Assembly (NCBI RefSeq): GCF_008329565.1
Contig: NZ_NPKT01000006.1
Span: forward strand, 1 to 64,000
Source of the DNA: Mycolicibacterium sp. P1-5
Lineage (GTDB): Bacteria; Actinomycetota; Actinomycetes; Mycobacteriales; Mycobacteriaceae
Direction: 5' to 3'
DNA length: 64,000 nucleotides
Positions 9,101 through 26,622 of the stretch are shown here, piece by piece. Every line of letters starts with the position of its first letter. Within the stretch, counting starts at the first letter, position 1. A program made the position numbers and the translations under genes. The notes under the pieces were generated by a model that was not told the DNA's origin, made no database searches, and saw only the letters and a list, made by a program, of their open reading frames with translations.

Positions 9101-9166
9101 ACCGTTCTGCGCCGTCGCCATCAGGCGTTCCACAGGCCTGGTGACCGCCGAAAAGTTCAGATCCAC
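6164..9166 (-). CDS. bifunctional alpha/beta hydrolase / acyl-CoA synthetase-like protein (Rv1683 type)
   Basis: This is a 1000-residue fusion. Residues 1 to about 370 form a PHA-synthase-like alpha/beta hydrolase with nucleophile motif AGYSQGG (Ser near 149). A late GHFGLV supplies the probable catalytic His. From about residue 450 there is an AMP-binding acyl-CoA synthetase domain with GDTWISTEYVFRRDADGDFW. The phosphate-binding motif is degenerate: FTTVGGDLVPK replaces the usual TSGTTGxPK. I chose GTG at 9166, preceded by AGGGGAG, because it yields the family length (about 999 in M. tuberculosis). The homologue is annotated as a lipase/long-chain acyl-CoA synthase involved in lipid storage. 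It diverges from the ABC-F gene. Confidence 0.9.
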   Translation of the reverse strand: MDLNFSAVTRPVERLMATAQNGFEVLRWGGLETGAVPSPFQIVEDKTMYKLRRYFPPDSRRGHKSAGPPVLMVHPMMMSANMWDVTREDGAVGILHEGGIDPWVIDFGSPDEVEGGMARNLTDHIVALNEAIDTVKDTTGQSIHLAGYSQGGMFCYQTAAYRRSKDIASIVAFGSPVDTLAALPMGIPPNIGAVAADFMADHVFNRIDIPGWLARTGFQMLDPLKTAKARIDFLRQLHDRDALLPREQQRRFLDSEGWIAWSGPAVSELLKQFIAHNRMMSGGFVINGQLVTLSDITCPVLAFVGEVDDIGQPASVRGIKRAAPGAEVYEVMIRAGHFGLVVGSKAATSTWPTVADWVRWLSGEDSRPANIAPMQDSDAEPDDSGVALSARLMHSMAEASEVAWSVARAAAGAAVNTRKSMRTLAVETARTLPRLTRLGQINDHTRISLGRIIDEQAGDAPNGEFLLFDGRVHTYEAVNRRINNVVRGLISVGVRQGVRVGVLMDTRPSALVAIAALSRLGAVAVLMPPDADLDQAVRIGGITEVITDPGNLDASRKLPVQALVLGGGESRDLNLTDDSNVIDMEKIDPDVVALPGWYRPNPGYARDLAFVAFTTVGGDLVPKQITNYRWALSAFGTASAAALGRNDTVYCLTPLHHQSGLLVSLGGAVVGGTRIALSRGLRPDRFLAEIRQYGVTVVSYTWTMLRSVLDDADDDSGLFMRGNHPVRLFIGSGMPSGLWQRTVDAFSPANVVEFFATTDGQAVLANVAGAKIGSKGRPLPGGGQVELAAYDADHDLILEDDRGFVAVAEPNQVGVLLARPWGPIDPTASVKRGVFAAGDTWISTEYVFRRDADGDFWLLGNRPLLIRTERGVVYPEAVTDAVSRIVAVDLAATYGIEVPGSTIAVTAITLRDGMTVTTADLTDAFASMPVGLAPDVVHVVPGMPLSATCRPTVSALRAKGIPKATRNAWHFEPDTGKYKRLTAAARARFGGTDDMSGTED

Positions 9167-9267
9167 GGCTGCTCCCCTGTCCCACATCGCTGCTGCATAA
9201 GGCCCCGACAGCCAGCACATCATGGCATAAGGCCGATCCTCGTCCGTTCGCTTTGAAGCCTGACCAG

Positions 9268-9273
9268 TAGCCT
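9268..9273 (+). promoter_or_regulatory. -10 element TAGCCT for a probable leaderless ABC-F transcript
   Basis: TAGCCT matches the TANNNT -10 consensus and ends seven bases before the GTG at 9281, with no Shine-Dalgarno sequence between. This is the usual arrangement of leaderless mycobacterial mRNAs. No convincing -35 is seen. Confidence 0.5.
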
Positions 9274-9280
9274 GTTGCCA

Positions 9281-11062
9281 GTGGCACACCTGCTCGGCGC
9301 CGAAGCGCTCCATCTCGAATATCCGACTCAGGTGGTCTTCGAATCCGTGACCGTCGGCGTGAACGACGGCGCCCGAATCGGGATCGTCGGGCGCAATGGC
9401 GACGGCAAGTCCAGCCTGATGGCGATGCTGACCGGGCGGCTCTCCCCTGATTCCGGCCGAGTGACCCAGCGCGGTGGGTTGCGCGTCACCGCGCTTGACC
9501 AGGCAGACACCATGCCGCCCCAGAGCACCGTCGGTGAAGTGCTCGTCGGCGACATTCCCGAGCACGAATGGGCCGGCATTCCCCGCATCCGCGACGTCGT
9601 ATCCGGCTTGGCGGCCGATCTCGACTGGCAGACGCCGCTGTCTGCGCTGTCCGGCGGCCAGCGCAGGCGGGTGCAGCTGGCGGCCCTGTTGATCGGCGAC
9701 TGGGATGTGATTGCCCTCGACGAACCGACCAACCACCTCGACATCGAAGGCATCACCTGGCTGGCCGAGCACCTCAAGTCGCGGTGGGCGCGCAATGCCG
9801 GCGGCCTACTTCTCGTCACGCACGACCGCTGGTTCCTCGACGAAGTCGCCAACACCACATGGGAAGTGCACGACGGGGTCGTCGAACCGTTCGACGGCGG
9901 TTATGCGGCGTATGTGTTGCAGCGCGTCGAACGCGACCGCATCGCCGCCGCCGCGGAGGCCAAGCGGCAGAACCTGATGCGCAAGGAATTGGCCTGGTTG
10001 CGTCGCGGCCCGCCGGCCCGGACCTCCAAGCCGAAATTCCGCATCGATGCGGCCAACCAACTGATCGAAGACGTGCCGCCGATTCGCAACGGGGTCGAAT
10101 TGGCCAAGCTGGCCACCGCACGTCTGGGCAAGGACGTCATCGACCTGCTGGACGTGTCGGTGGCTTATGACGGCAAACCCGTTCTGCGCGACGTGGAATG
10201 GCGAATCGCGCCGGGTGAGCGCACCGGCATCGTCGGCGCCAACGGCGCCGGTAAGTCGACGCTGCTGGGGTTGATCGCTGCAACCGTGGCGCCCGATTCG
10301 GGCCGGGTGAAGCGCGGCAAGACGGTGCGGCTGGCGATGCTCGATCAGCAGTCCAGTCAGCTCGTCGATATCGCCGGCGACATGGTCCGCGAGGTCGTCG
10401 GCCGGCTCAAGACCGACTACCAGGTGGATGGTAAGGACATCACCCCCACACAGTTGTTGGAGCGCTTGGGTTTTCGTCGCGAGCAGTTATCATCGCGGGT
10501 CGGTGAGCTCTCGGGAGGTGAGCGCAGGCGGCTGCAGTTGATGCTGACCCTGCTGGAGGAGCCCAACGTCTTGGTGCTCGACGAGCCGACCAATGACGTC
10601 GACATCGATATGCTTTCGGCCACCGAGGATCTGCTCGATTCGTGGCCGGGCACACTCATCGTGGTTTCCCACGATCGGTACCTGCTCGAGCGGGTCACCG
10701 ATCAGCAGTACGCCATCCTCGACGGCCACCTGCGCCATCTTCCGGGCGGCATCGACGAGTATCTGCGCATCAAGGCACGCCGGGAGGCTGGTGGTGGTTC
10801 CTCGGCACCAGTCCGAGAAGACACCACCGCGCAGGTGCTGTCGGGCGCCGAATTGCGCAGTGTGGAAAAGGAAATCGCATCGCTGGATCGGGCGCTGACC
10901 AAACTGAGCGACCGGGTGAACGCCAAACATGTCGAATTGGCCGAGCACGACCAGTCCGACCATGTCGGCCTGGGCAAGCTGACGCAGCAGTTGCGCGATC
11001 TGGAGGCCGAGGTGGCCGAAAAGGAGAACCGCTGGCTGGAGTTGTCCGAACTGCTCGACTAG
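9281..11062 (+). CDS. ABC-F family ATPase
   Basis: This soluble protein has two ATP-binding cassettes and no membrane segment. ABC-F proteins act on ribosomes, in translation factor-like or antibiotic-protection roles. Cassette 1 has GRNGDGKSS, LSGGQRRRVQLAALL and LDEPTNHLDIE. Cassette 2 has GANGAGKST, LSGGERRRLQLMLTLL and LDEPTNDVDID. A short linker lies between the cassettes, and a C-terminal coiled coil covers about residues 520-590. The length is 593 residues from GTG 9281; a TTG six bases earlier is less likely. The homologous M. tuberculosis locus (Rv1667c/Rv1668c, annotated as macrolide ABC) is split as I recall, whereas this copy is intact. Resistance function is not demonstrated. Confidence 0.92.
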   Translation: MAHLLGAEALHLEYPTQVVFESVTVGVNDGARIGIVGRNGDGKSSLMAMLTGRLSPDSGRVTQRGGLRVTALDQADTMPPQSTVGEVLVGDIPEHEWAGIPRIRDVVSGLAADLDWQTPLSALSGGQRRRVQLAALLIGDWDVIALDEPTNHLDIEGITWLAEHLKSRWARNAGGLLLVTHDRWFLDEVANTTWEVHDGVVEPFDGGYAAYVLQRVERDRIAAAAEAKRQNLMRKELAWLRRGPPARTSKPKFRIDAANQLIEDVPPIRNGVELAKLATARLGKDVIDLLDVSVAYDGKPVLRDVEWRIAPGERTGIVGANGAGKSTLLGLIAATVAPDSGRVKRGKTVRLAMLDQQSSQLVDIAGDMVREVVGRLKTDYQVDGKDITPTQLLERLGFRREQLSSRVGELSGGERRRLQLMLTLLEEPNVLVLDEPTNDVDIDMLSATEDLLDSWPGTLIVVSHDRYLLERVTDQQYAILDGHLRHLPGGIDEYLRIKARREAGGGSSAPVREDTTAQVLSGAELRSVEKEIASLDRALTKLSDRVNAKHVELAEHDQSDHVGLGKLTQQLRDLEAEVAEKENRWLELSELLD

Positions 11063-11063
11063 A

Positions 11064-13681
<2,618 letters not shown>

Positions 13682-13704
13682 GAAGTGCTCCTTAGTATCT
13701 GGAT

Positions 13705-16275
<2,571 letters not shown>

Positions 16276-16279
<4 letters not shown>

Positions 16280-17147
16280 GACGGCTTCACCACCTTCGTG
16301 CCGGTGCCTTCGTCGGTGAACAGCTCGACCAGCACGCAGTGTTCGACGCGGCCGTCGATGACGTGCGCGCTGGGGACTCCGCCCTCGACGGCACCAAGGC
16401 AGGCCTCGATTTTGGGGATCATCCCGGATTCCAATCTCGGCAGCAGCTCGGCAAGGGTGACCGTATCGATCTGGCTGACCAGCGATTCCCGGTCGGGCCA
16501 GCTCGTATAGAGACCTTCGACGTCGGTGAGCATCAACAGCTTCTGGGCACCCAGCGCACTGGCCACCGCGGCCGCCGCGGTGTCGGCGTTAATGTTGTGC
16601 ACCACGCCGTCGGCGTCGGGAGCGATGGTGGAGATCACCGGAATACGCCCGGCGGCAATCAGATCCAGAACCGCGGCGGTGTTGACCCGCTCGACGTCAC
16701 CCACCAGACCGATGTCGGTGACCACGCCGTCGACAGTGACCCCGCGCCGCACCGCGGTGAACAAATGCGCATCCTCACCGGTGATGCCGACGGCGTACGG
16801 GCCGTGGGCGTTGATGAGGTTCACCAGTTCGCGGCCGACCTGGCCGAACAGCACCATGCGGACGACATCGAGCACCTCGGGGGTGGTGACCCGGAAGCCA
16901 CCCTTGAATTCGCCTGCGATACCGAGCTTCTTGAGCATCGCGCTGATTTGCGGCCCGCCGCCATGCACCACGACCGGGTGGATGCCGACATTGCGCAGGA
17001 ACACCATGTCGTCGGCGAACGCGGCCTTGAGCCGGTCGTCGGTCATCGCGTTGCCGCCGTACTTGATGACGACGATCTTGTTGTGCAGCTGCTTGAGCCA
17101 GGGCAGCGCCTCGGCGAGCACCGCGGCCTTGGTGTTCACGGTCGCGG

Positions 17148-17151
<4 letters not shown>
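16276..17151 (-). CDS. argB: acetylglutamate kinase
   Basis: This amino-acid-kinase-fold enzyme phosphorylates N-acetylglutamate. In organisms with ArgJ it is usually the arginine-inhibited step. The 291-residue product has the family start [11 protein letters not shown], the substrate loop VHGGGPQI and the nucleotide-binding region [18 protein letters not shown]. The N-terminal extension before VVIKYGG is typical of arginine-sensitive enzymes. It is coupled to argJ and argD by ATGA overlaps. Confidence 0.97.
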
Positions 17152-19522
<2,371 letters not shown>

Positions 19523-22017
19523 TCAACCCCTGAGCTCGGCCCCGACGCGGTCGGCAGCCGCGGCCACCGCGGCGTCGCGCGCGGCGCTGGCCTCATCTTC
19601 GGTCAGGGTCCGGTCCGGCGCCCGGAAACGCAGCGCCAGCGTCAGCGACTTGCGGTCCGCACCGATCTGCGGACCGGTGTAGACGTCGAACAGCGCCACA
19701 TCCTCGAGCAGCTCCCCGGCACCGTCGCGTACCGCGTCGACCACCGCCTGGGCCGCGACGTCACCGGCGACCACGAGGCTGACGTCCTGGAACACCGCCG
19801 GGAACGGCGATACCCGCGGTGAGGGCAGCGTCGCGGCGATCGGCACGGCATCGAGGTCCAACTCGAGAGCGCAGGTGCCCTTCGGCAGGCCGGAACGCTC
19901 GATGACCGCGGGGTGCAGTTGGCCGGCGTGTCCGATGACCTGACCGTCGACCAGAACCTCGGCGCAGCGGCCGGGATGCCACGGCAGGTACTGGGCAGCG
20001 CGCAGCGTCACGTCCACACCACAGGCGCGGGCGATGGTCCGCACGGCCTCGAAAGCGTCGGCGGCCTCCACCGCACGGCCGGGTCCCCAGGGTCCGCGCG
20101 GCTCGCGTAGTCCGGTCAATACCGCACCCACGTGAACCGGCTGACTGGGCAGTGAGGCATCCAGCGCCGCGATCTCGTCCTCACTCGGCCGGCGATGAGT
20201 CGGGATCAGCTCGACGCCCGCGGTCTGATCGGTGGGGTACACCACCTGCGCGATGGAGAACAGCGCGACATCACCGAAGCCACGAGAAACATTGCGGGAC
20301 AGCGCTTCCAGCAGCGCCGGCAGCAACGTGGTGGCCAGGTGGGGCCGGTCGGCCTCCAACGGGTTGAGCACCGTTGTCGTGACCCTTCGGGGATCGACGT
20401 CCGGCAGGCCCCACTGGTCGAAGATCCCAGCGGGCAGGAACGGGGTAGGCAGCACCTCGACATAACCCGACAAGCCCAACGACTTGCCGATCGCGCGGCG
20501 CCGCTTCTGTCCCGCGGTCAGGCCGCGGCCCGACGGGGCGGTCGGCAGCACCGACGGGATCTTGTCGAGGCCTTCCAGCCGCAGCACCTCTTCGACCAGA
20601 TCGGCAGGCTGTACAAGGTCGGGCCGCCAACTCGGCGGAGTCACGACGAGGATCGCCGGGTCGTCGCCGTCTTCGGCCACATCCGCGCCGATCTGCGTCA
20701 GCCGCTTGACCGTTGCGCCGCCGTCGTACTCCACCCCCGCCAATCGATCGGGCAGATCGAACCGCATCCGCACCGGTGGCGGTGACCAGTCCTGCCGCGG
20801 CGGGTCGCCGCGCCAGTCGGTGAGCGTGGGTTCGACGGTTCCGCCGGCAATAGAGTTCAGCAGTCGGGCGCACCGATCAACCGCGGCAACCGAGATAGCG
20901 GGGTCCACGGAGCGTTCGTAGCGCCGGCCGGCCTCGCTGACCAGGCGCAGGCGGCGGATCGTGCGCGATACCGCGGCAGGATCCCAGACGGCGGCCTCCA
21001 GCAGAATGTCGGTGGAGTTGTCGTCGATCTCGGTCGTACCGGCGCCCATGACACCACCGATGGCTGCAGTCGCGACGTCGTCGACGATCAGCACATCGGC
21101 GGGGTCGAGCTTGCGTTCGATGTCGTCGAGCGTGACGACGGTCTCCCCCGGCTTGGCGAATCGGACGACGAACCCGCCATTGATGCGGTTGCGGTCGTGC
21201 GCGTGCATGGGGTGGCCGAGTTCGAGCATCACGTAGTTGGTGACGTCGACGGCCGGTGAGATGGGCCTGATGCCGGAAAGCATCAGCCGGCGGCGAAGCC
21301 ACCACGGCGACAACGCCTTCGGATTGATGCCAGTGACCGGCCGCAGCGCAAAACGACTGACGCCGGTGCCGGATTCGACGGTGACGGGCAGTGCCACCCC
21401 GTCGGCAGGCAGCGGCGGGACGTCCGCGGGGTCGTCGTAGTCCAGGTCGTAGGCACAGGCGATCTCGCGAGCGATACCGCGCACCGACATGCCGTAACCC
21501 CGGTCCGGAGTGACTGCCAGGTCGAAGATCACGTCGTCGAGACCGAGGATGGCGATACCGTCGGCGCCGGGTTCAGCGGTGTCGGGTGGCAGCACCAGGA
21601 TGCCGGAATGGTCTGTGCCCAAGCCCAGCTCGGCGGTCGAGCAGATCATGCCGTCGGAGAGCCGGCCGTAGGTCTTGCGGCTGGCGATGTGGAAGTCACC
21701 GGGCAACGTGGTACCGGGCAGCGCAACCACGACGAGGTCGCCGACTCCGAAGTTGGTTGCGCCGCAAACGATATCGCGGTCCTCGCCCTCACCCACATCG
21801 ACCTTGCAGGCTCGAATCGGCTTCTTGAACTCGGTGAGCTCCTCGATCGCGGTGACCCGCCCGACGGTCAGCGGGCCGCTCACCGGTCCGAGTGTGATGA
21901 TGTCCTCGACCTCATGGCCGACGCGGATCAGCGCCTGTTCCAAGTCGTGTGGCTTGACATCCCAGTCGGGGGCGCCGCGCTGCACGACCTCGCGTAGCCA
22001 GCTGTAGGGAAGTCGCA

Positions 22018-22018
<1 letters not shown>
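19523..22018 (-). CDS. pheT: phenylalanyl-tRNA synthetase beta subunit
   Basis: This 831-residue large subunit belongs to the alpha2-beta2 PheRS. In order it has an N-terminal tRNA-binding OB domain (about 40-155), the B3/B4 editing region (about 210-370), a B5 domain (about 400-480), a catalytic-like core, and a C-terminal ferredoxin-fold anticodon-binding domain starting near [20 protein letters not shown]. Its ATG shares one base with the pheS stop (TGATG), so translation is coupled. Confidence 0.97.
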
Positions 22019-23129
<1,111 letters not shown>

Positions 23130-23178
23130 GGTGATGCCAGAATGACGCCTCGCAGGCATTTCACCCCAAGGAAGCCGG

Positions 23179-24759
23179 ATGCTCAGAGCTCTTGCCGTTG
23201 CCGCCGTGTGGGTGGTCGCGCTGGCCGTCGCAGGACTGGCGTTCGCATTCAGCCCGTGGTGGTGGCTGCTCGCCGCGCCGCTGGCAGCAGTCGCGGCGTT
23301 GGGAACCTATGACCTCCTGCAGACCCGGCACACCCTGCAGAGGTCCTATCCGGTGATTGCGCACGCACGGTGGTTGGCCGAGGCGCTACGTCCTGAGATC
23401 CGGCAGTACTTCATCGAATCGAACACCGAGGCCAGCCCGTTCGACCGGGAGACCCGCGACATGGTCTACGAGCGGGCAAAAGCCACCAAGAGCGACGAGC
23501 CGTTCGGAACCGAGCGCGACGTCAACGCACTCGGCTACGAATTCCTGCGCCACTCGCTGCGCGCCCGGCTGGCCACCGACCTGGCGCCGCGGGTGCGGCT
23601 CGGCGGCCCGGACTGCACCCAGCCCTACGACATCGCACTGTTCAACGTCTCGGCGATGAGTTTCGGGGCGCTGTCGGGCAACGCGATCGAGGCACTCAAC
23701 GGCGGCGCGGCCCGCGGCGGTTTCGCGCACGACACCGGTGAGGGCGGCATCAGTCCGTATCACCTCAAACACGGCGGCGACCTGATCTGGGAAATCGGCT
23801 CGGGATATTTCGGCTGCCGCGACGGCGGCGGGCACTTCGATGCGAACCTGTTCGAGGAGAAGGCCGCCTGGCCGACGGTCAAGGCCATCTCGATCAAGCT
23901 GTCGCAGGGTGCCAAGCCCGGCCTCGGCGGCGTGCTGCCCGGGGCCAAGGTCAGCGCCGAGATCGCCGAGACTCGCGGCGTGCCGATCGGTCAGACGGTG
24001 GTGTCCCCGCCGTCGCACACCGCCTTCCACACCCCGTTGGAGATGATGCATTTCGTCGCGACGCTGCGCGGCCTGTCCGGCGGCAAGCCGATCGGGTTCA
24101 AGCTGTGCGTCGGCGCGCGTACCGAGTTCCTGTCGCTCTGCAAAGCGATGCTGCACACCGGAATCACGCCGGACTTCGTCATCGTCGACGGCTCCGAGGG
24201 CGGAACCGTTGCGGCGCCACAGGAATTCGAAGACCACGTCGGCATGCCGCTGACCGAGGGGCTGATGCTCGTGCACAACGCACTGGTCGGCACCGGGCTG
24301 CGCGGCCACATCCGGATCGGGGCTTCGGGCAAGGTGGCCAGCGGGGTCGACATCGTCAGCCGCATCTGCCAGGGCGCGGATTTCACGATGTCCGCGCGGG
24401 CGATGATGTTCGCGGTCGGCTGCATTCAGGCGATGAAGTGCAACACCAACAAGTGCCCGACCGGGGTGACCACGCAAGACAAGGGCCGAGCCCGCGCTCT
24501 CTACGTCCCGGACAAGACCGAACGCGTCGTCAACTTTCAGCGGGCCACGGTGGCCAGCGCCGCTCAGATCGTCGCCTCGATGGGGCTGAACGGATTTGGT
24601 GAGCTCGAGCCGTCGATGCTCAACCGCCGCATCGAAGGTCAACGCACCCGCACGTACGCCGAGATCTACGACTGGCTGATGCCCGGCGAACTGCTCGACG
24701 ATCCGCCGGAGTCGTGGCGCTCGGACTGGGTTGAGGCGTCGGCCGAGGAGTTCCGCTAG
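23179..24759 (+). CDS. membrane-anchored FMN-binding glutamate synthase family protein
   Basis: This 526-residue protein has two N-terminal hydrophobic segments (about 5-25 and 28-45). The rest matches the FMN-binding central domain of glutamate synthase large subunit. It carries the cysteine cluster CIQAMKCNTNKCPTG (C-x5-C-x4-C), as used for the 3Fe-4S centre of GltB. The amidotransferase domain of true glutamate synthase is missing, so glutamine is probably not its ammonia donor. It diverges from pheS. The in vivo substrate is unknown. Confidence 0.88.
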   Translation: MLRALAVAAVWVVALAVAGLAFAFSPWWWLLAAPLAAVAALGTYDLLQTRHTLQRSYPVIAHARWLAEALRPEIRQYFIESNTEASPFDRETRDMVYERAKATKSDEPFGTERDVNALGYEFLRHSLRARLATDLAPRVRLGGPDCTQPYDIALFNVSAMSFGALSGNAIEALNGGAARGGFAHDTGEGGISPYHLKHGGDLIWEIGSGYFGCRDGGGHFDANLFEEKAAWPTVKAISIKLSQGAKPGLGGVLPGAKVSAEIAETRGVPIGQTVVSPPSHTAFHTPLEMMHFVATLRGLSGGKPIGFKLCVGARTEFLSLCKAMLHTGITPDFVIVDGSEGGTVAAPQEFEDHVGMPLTEGLMLVHNALVGTGLRGHIRIGASGKVASGVDIVSRICQGADFTMSARAMMFAVGCIQAMKCNTNKCPTGVTTQDKGRARALYVPDKTERVVNFQRATVASAAQIVASMGLNGFGELEPSMLNRRIEGQRTRTYAEIYDWLMPGELLDDPPESWRSDWVEASAEEFR

Positions 24760-24780
24760 CTGTCCGCTATGCGCTGAGGG

Positions 24781-25584
24781 TTAACCCAGCGCGGGCTGCG
24801 GCGAGGGCACGACCAGCAAGGCCCGGCGCGCCGTGCGTCGGCGGGCGATGTACGCAGCCGCCAGGGCGCCCAGCACACCGAGCGTCGAGGTCGTCAGGAT
24901 CGAAAGACCGGTGTTCGCCATGATCAGATAACCGAACGCGGTCGCCACCCCCAGCAGCGCGTACCGCGCGGTGGTCCAGTGTGCCGGGTGGCCGAATCGG
25001 GTGCCGACCACCATGCCGAGGACCAGTGCGACACCATGACCGACGTTGGTGAAGTCGCCGAAGGTGCTGACGGCCGAACCGACCGCGACCGCCAGCCACC
25101 AGCCGGTCCAGGCCGCGCGCCACCGGCGCGGAATCGCCGCGGCGAGGGCGCCCAGGACACCGACCGCTCCGTAACTCATGCCGACATCGGTGACGTTGGC
25201 GATCGACCAGGACGCCAAGCCGGCCGCCAGCGCCGCGACCAGTCCCGCGGCGACCACCAATGTCGCACCGACATGGCCGACGACGAACGCCAGCGCCATC
25301 CATCGGCTGCGCCACAGCAATTCGGCCAAACCGAGGATCGCGAAGAGACCGGGCAGCCACACATAGATCGGACCCGTCTCGATGACGAACGCGCTACCGA
25401 TCAGCGTGCCCAGACGCCCGTGCGCGAGGTTGTGCAGATTGGTACTCGCGTGCAGGATCACCTGGTCACGTACGTGGGGGCCGAGTGCCAGCAGTACGGC
25501 CGCCACCGCCAGGAGTGCGGCGGTGTACCCGAGGGTGACCCGGACCCGGACCAACCGCGTCAGCATTGAGAGAACCATCTCCAT
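24781..25584 (-). CDS. rhomboid-like membrane protein (Rv1648 type)
   Basis: This 267-residue protein has about six to seven hydrophobic segments and rhomboid-like layout. STNLHNLAHGRLGTLIGSAF forms the L1-like part, GMSYGAVGVLGA lies in the active-site region and NVGHGVALVLG carries the late His. The usual GxSG is altered: the residue at the nucleophile position appears to be Tyr, with Ser just before it. It may therefore be a non-catalytic rhomboid relative. It follows the adenylate cyclase gene by three bases, as in M. tuberculosis, so the pair probably works together. Confidence 0.75.
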   Translation of the reverse strand: MEMVLSMLTRLVRVRVTLGYTAALLAVAAVLLALGPHVRDQVILHASTNLHNLAHGRLGTLIGSAFVIETGPIYVWLPGLFAILGLAELLWRSRWMALAFVVGHVGATLVVAAGLVAALAAGLASWSIANVTDVGMSYGAVGVLGALAAAIPRRWRAAWTGWWLAVAVGSAVSTFGDFTNVGHGVALVLGMVVGTRFGHPAHWTTARYALLGVATAFGYLIMANTGLSILTTSTLGVLGALAAAYIARRRTARRALLVVPSPQPALG

Positions 25585-25587
25585 CCA

Positions 25588-26487
25588 CTATGCCTGGACT
25601 TCGAGATCCTCTCCATCCTCCTCGGCTGGCAGGTCCCTGCGCGTTTTGAGGCGGTACATCGCCAGATCAGTCGGCACGCCGTTGGCGCGAGGGGCAAAGA
25701 CCTGACGCCGCAGGCGCTTGGCCGTGACTCCGAGCGCGTCGAGTTCCTCGGGGCTGATGCACTCCAGCGTTTCCCCCGAGACGACGAGCCCACCGCGGGG
25801 CGCACGGTCCATCACCCGGGCGGCGATGTTGACGTCGACGCCGAGCCAGTCCGAGCCGATGCGCTGCGGGCGGCCGGTGTGGATACCAGCGCGCATCCGG
25901 GGCGTGTAGCCGTCTACCTCGACCGTTCGGACCGCATCACGAGCGGCCATCGTGGCTCGCACCGCGGTAGCTGGGTCGGCGAACACGGCCATGATGCCGT
26001 CCCCCATGCGTTTGACGATGTGGCCGCCGGCGTCGAGCAGCGGGGGCTCGACGACCTGAGCGACGCGACGCAACAGCCGCAGCGTGGCCTCGTCGCCGAC
26101 CTGGAGTGACCAACTGGAGAACCCGACCAGGTCGGTGAAGACGAGGGTGACTTCGGGGTTGGCCGGCCGCCCGGCGACGCGCTCGGTGAGCGCTTGCCAG
26201 ACCTGAAGTGTGGCCAAACTCACCTCGCGGGAGGCGGCGTCTCGATCGCGCAGCAGGCGGTCGGCCGCACGCGCGGCGGCGCGTGCACCGCCGTCGCCGG
26301 CTGCGGACAGCGGATCGCCGAAGTCCGGGTCGCCGGGCAGCACGCGCCGGGCCCGACGAACGAGGGCGATGAGTCCGGGATTGTGGTTGGTGTTGTGCCA
26401 CCACGCCCCGGGCCCACGCCCGGGCCGCATCCGTTGGTCGACGTCAACAACTGCATCGGGTTGATCGTCGAACGGCTCGACGTCCAC
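25588..26487 (-). CDS. class III adenylate cyclase (Rv1647 type)
   Basis: This enzyme produces cAMP from ATP. The 299-residue product has an N-terminal region and one cyclase homology domain beginning VTLVFTDLVGFSSW. All expected catalytic residues are visible. The metal Asp residues are in FTD and MGDG. The adenine-selecting Lys is in VKRMGDG and Asp in SDWLG, and the transition-state Asn and Arg are in VNIAARV. It should therefore act as a homodimer. I chose GTG 26487 because a -10 (TAGGCT, 26500-26495) lies seven bases before it, implying a leaderless mRNA. A TTG six codons upstream lies before that element. Confidence 0.9.
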   Translation of the reverse strand: MDVEPFDDQPDAVVDVDQRMRPGRGPGAWWHNTNHNPGLIALVRRARRVLPGDPDFGDPLSAAGDGGARAAARAADRLLRDRDAASREVSLATLQVWQALTERVAGRPANPEVTLVFTDLVGFSSWSLQVGDEATLRLLRRVAQVVEPPLLDAGGHIVKRMGDGIMAVFADPATAVRATMAARDAVRTVEVDGYTPRMRAGIHTGRPQRIGSDWLGVDVNIAARVMDRAPRGGLVVSGETLECISPEELDALGVTAKRLRRQVFAPRANGVPTDLAMYRLKTRRDLPAEEDGEDLEVQA

Positions 26488-26494
26488 AAGATCA

Positions 26495-26522
26495 AGCCTA
26501 GGCAACGCCTTTCGGGCCAGCC
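26495..26522 (-). promoter_or_regulatory. promoter of the adenylate cyclase gene
   Basis: The minus strand has TTGGCT followed after 18 bases by TAGGCT (26500-26495), seven bases before the GTG start at 26487. Spacing suits a SigA-type promoter giving a leaderless transcript. Confidence 0.5.
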
Positions 26523-26589
26523 AACCTGGTGTGACGCGGTCGACGTATCGCTATGCCAAACGACTGGTCACAGCTTCATCGCCGCCGTA

Positions 26590-26616
26590 GACAACACCCG
26601 TTGTCAGCCCTATCGT
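26590..26616 (+). promoter_or_regulatory. palindrome GACAAC-N4-GTTGTC next to a -10 element
   Basis: The perfect inverted repeat GACAACACCCGTTGTC (26590-26605) sits directly before a -10-like TATCGT (26611-26616). TATCGT ends six bases before the ATG at 26623. Its position between -35 and -10 suggests a repressor operator for the oxygenase/dehydrogenase pair. No regulator gene is adjacent. Confidence 0.5.
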
Positions 26617-26622
26617 TAGGCG

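Noticed and set aside
9167-9772. N-terminal extension of the Rv1683-type frame
   Set aside because: It lies antisense to the start of the ABC-F gene, and the GTG at 9166 has a good Shine-Dalgarno and gives the family length.
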